This document shows positions 5,155 to 5,605 of a stretch of DNA of 5,605 bases, piece after piece. This DNA is from Lentisphaerota bacterium (GTDB lineage: Bacteria > Verrucomicrobiota > Lentisphaeria > Oligosphaerales > Oligosphaeraceae): assembly GCA_012800565.1 (NCBI GenBank), contig JAAZIZ010000230.1, positions 1 to 5,605 on the forward strand, written 5' to 3'. The first letter of the stretch is position 1. Every line of letters starts with the position of its first letter. A program made the translations under genes and the position numbers. The notes under the pieces are model-generated. The model was given only the letters and a program-made list of their open reading frames with translations. It did not search any database and had not been told where the DNA came from.

Positions 5155-5448
5155 ATGGAACAAAAAAACTCATTACAACGTCGTTACAGGAACTTTTATA
5201 TTATGTTAGGCTGTTGGTCAGCATACACGATGGCTTTAATATTGCTTGTCAGCTATTACATGCCGACTTCGATCACTCTATTGCTTTTCTCTGGAGGAAT
5301 CAGCTTTCTTGGCGCTTTCTTTCTAATCGTAAAGTCAATGGACTTCAAATGCCCGAAATGTGACAGGCGGTATGACGTAAGATCAAGACCGAAGTTCTGC
5401 CCGCATTATGGCACATCATTTGAAGTAGATGATTCGGAGAAAGGATGA
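5155..5448 (+). CDS. Small two-helix membrane protein with degenerate zinc ribbon
   Basis: The 97-residue product has a basic N-terminus, two hydrophobic helices at about 15-35 and 39-59, and a C-terminal zinc-ribbon-like tail on what is probably the cytoplasmic side. The first knuckle is intact (C66-P-K-C69). The second reads F-C82-P-H-Y85-G, where a normal ribbon has C-P-x-C-G, so one of four metal ligands is replaced by tyrosine. Codon TAT at 5407-5409 is one base change from the cysteine codon TGT. H84 could conceivably serve as the fourth ligand. Proteins of this sort are widespread and mostly uncharacterised; I do not recognise a specific family. The gene has about 41% G+C by hand count, well below the genes to its left, suggesting a different origin. 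It is followed by non-coding DNA. Confidence 0.65.
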   Translation: MEQKNSLQRRYRNFYIMLGCWSAYTMALILLVSYYMPTSITLLLFSGGISFLGAFFLIVKSMDFKCPKCDRRYDVRSRPKFCPHYGTSFEVDDSEKG

Positions 5449-5605
5449 GAAAACCTCACACATTAACAAAAGTTTCGCTGTAAAGTGAAAAACCGAGATA
5501 AGGGATTACATTTATCAGAGAGTTTTCGTTGCCTATCGGAATTGCGATTGTAATGGTCTAAAGTGTAAAGTGTTCTGACCCGGTAAGCAGGCAGGAAAGA
5601 CCGGA
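5449..5605. other. AT-rich non-coding region with short repeats
   Basis: No gene is seen. An imperfect hairpin TTTCGCT/AGTGAAA at about 5473-5490 has a 4-base loop and one G-T pair. An inverted repeat CCGGT/ACCGG spans 5580-5604. TAAAGTG occurs three times, including a tandem pair just before TTCTGACCCGG. The window ends here, so this may be the edge of a larger repeat or mobile element. Confidence 0.4.
5481..5572 (+). repeat. TAAAGTG repeats, one single and one tandem pair
   Basis: Exact TAAAGTG copies lie at 5481-5487, 5559-5565 and 5566-5572; the last two are directly adjacent. They are followed by TTCTGACCC. The arrangement resembles the ends of interspersed repeats or mobile elements, but no transposase or terminal inverted repeat can be seen within the window. 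Confidence 0.5.

Noticed and set aside
5082..5572. CRISPR-like array from the TAAAGTG copies
   Set aside because: The repeats are only 7 bases, irregularly spaced and partly tandem, with no spacers of constant length and no cas gene.

Overview
The window is a GC-rich bacterial chromosome segment that becomes visibly more AT-rich after a tRNA gene. It most resembles Lentisphaerota (Victivallales-like) or a relative in the Planctomycetes-Verrucomicrobia-Chlamydiae group. The main clue is the gene at 4018-4728: a type IV pseudopilin-like protein with an FTLIELL start and an H-X9-DG motif near the C-terminus, a family these phyla carry in very large numbers. A family-10-like glycoside hydrolase homologue nearby fits the same picture. 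The assignment is an inference from protein style; there is no rRNA to confirm it.

Layout. 1-262 holds no convincing gene, only a purine-rich tract and small hairpins. At 263-291 two copies of a self-complementary 10-mer and a T-run form a terminator-like structure just upstream of a two-gene + strand operon. The operon encodes a creatininase-family metal-dependent amidohydrolase (315-1076) and, 7 bases later, an alkaline-phosphatase-superfamily (phosphodiesterase/pyrophosphatase type) enzyme (1084-2274). Converging on it with a 33-base gap is a minus-strand pair: a small two-helix membrane protein resembling DUF5808 (3437-3751), then a GHL10-type putative glycoside hydrolase (2308-3306). The gap between those two contains a very G-rich tract. 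A 266-bp divergent region with palindromes separates this pair from the + strand pseudopilin gene (4018-4728). After it come tRNA-Ser(UGA) with encoded CCA (4845-4934) and a strong intrinsic terminator (4944-4987). The right end (about 41% G+C by hand count over 5161-5460) carries a small membrane protein with a degenerate zinc ribbon (5155-5448) and then non-coding DNA with TAAAGTG repeats.

How the genes may work together. The creatininase-like and phosphatase-like genes are almost certainly co-transcribed and have complete metal-ligand sets, so they may act in sequence on one substrate (C-N or lactam opening plus phosphoester cleavage), but nothing in the sequence names that substrate. The glycoside hydrolase homologue and the pseudopilin fit a polysaccharide-degrading lifestyle. 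I see no CRISPR array, complete transposon, toxin-antitoxin pair or recognised defence system. The least ordinary items are the leader hairpin before the operon, the uncharacterised two-enzyme operon itself, the G-rich tract and the compositional break after tRNA-Ser.
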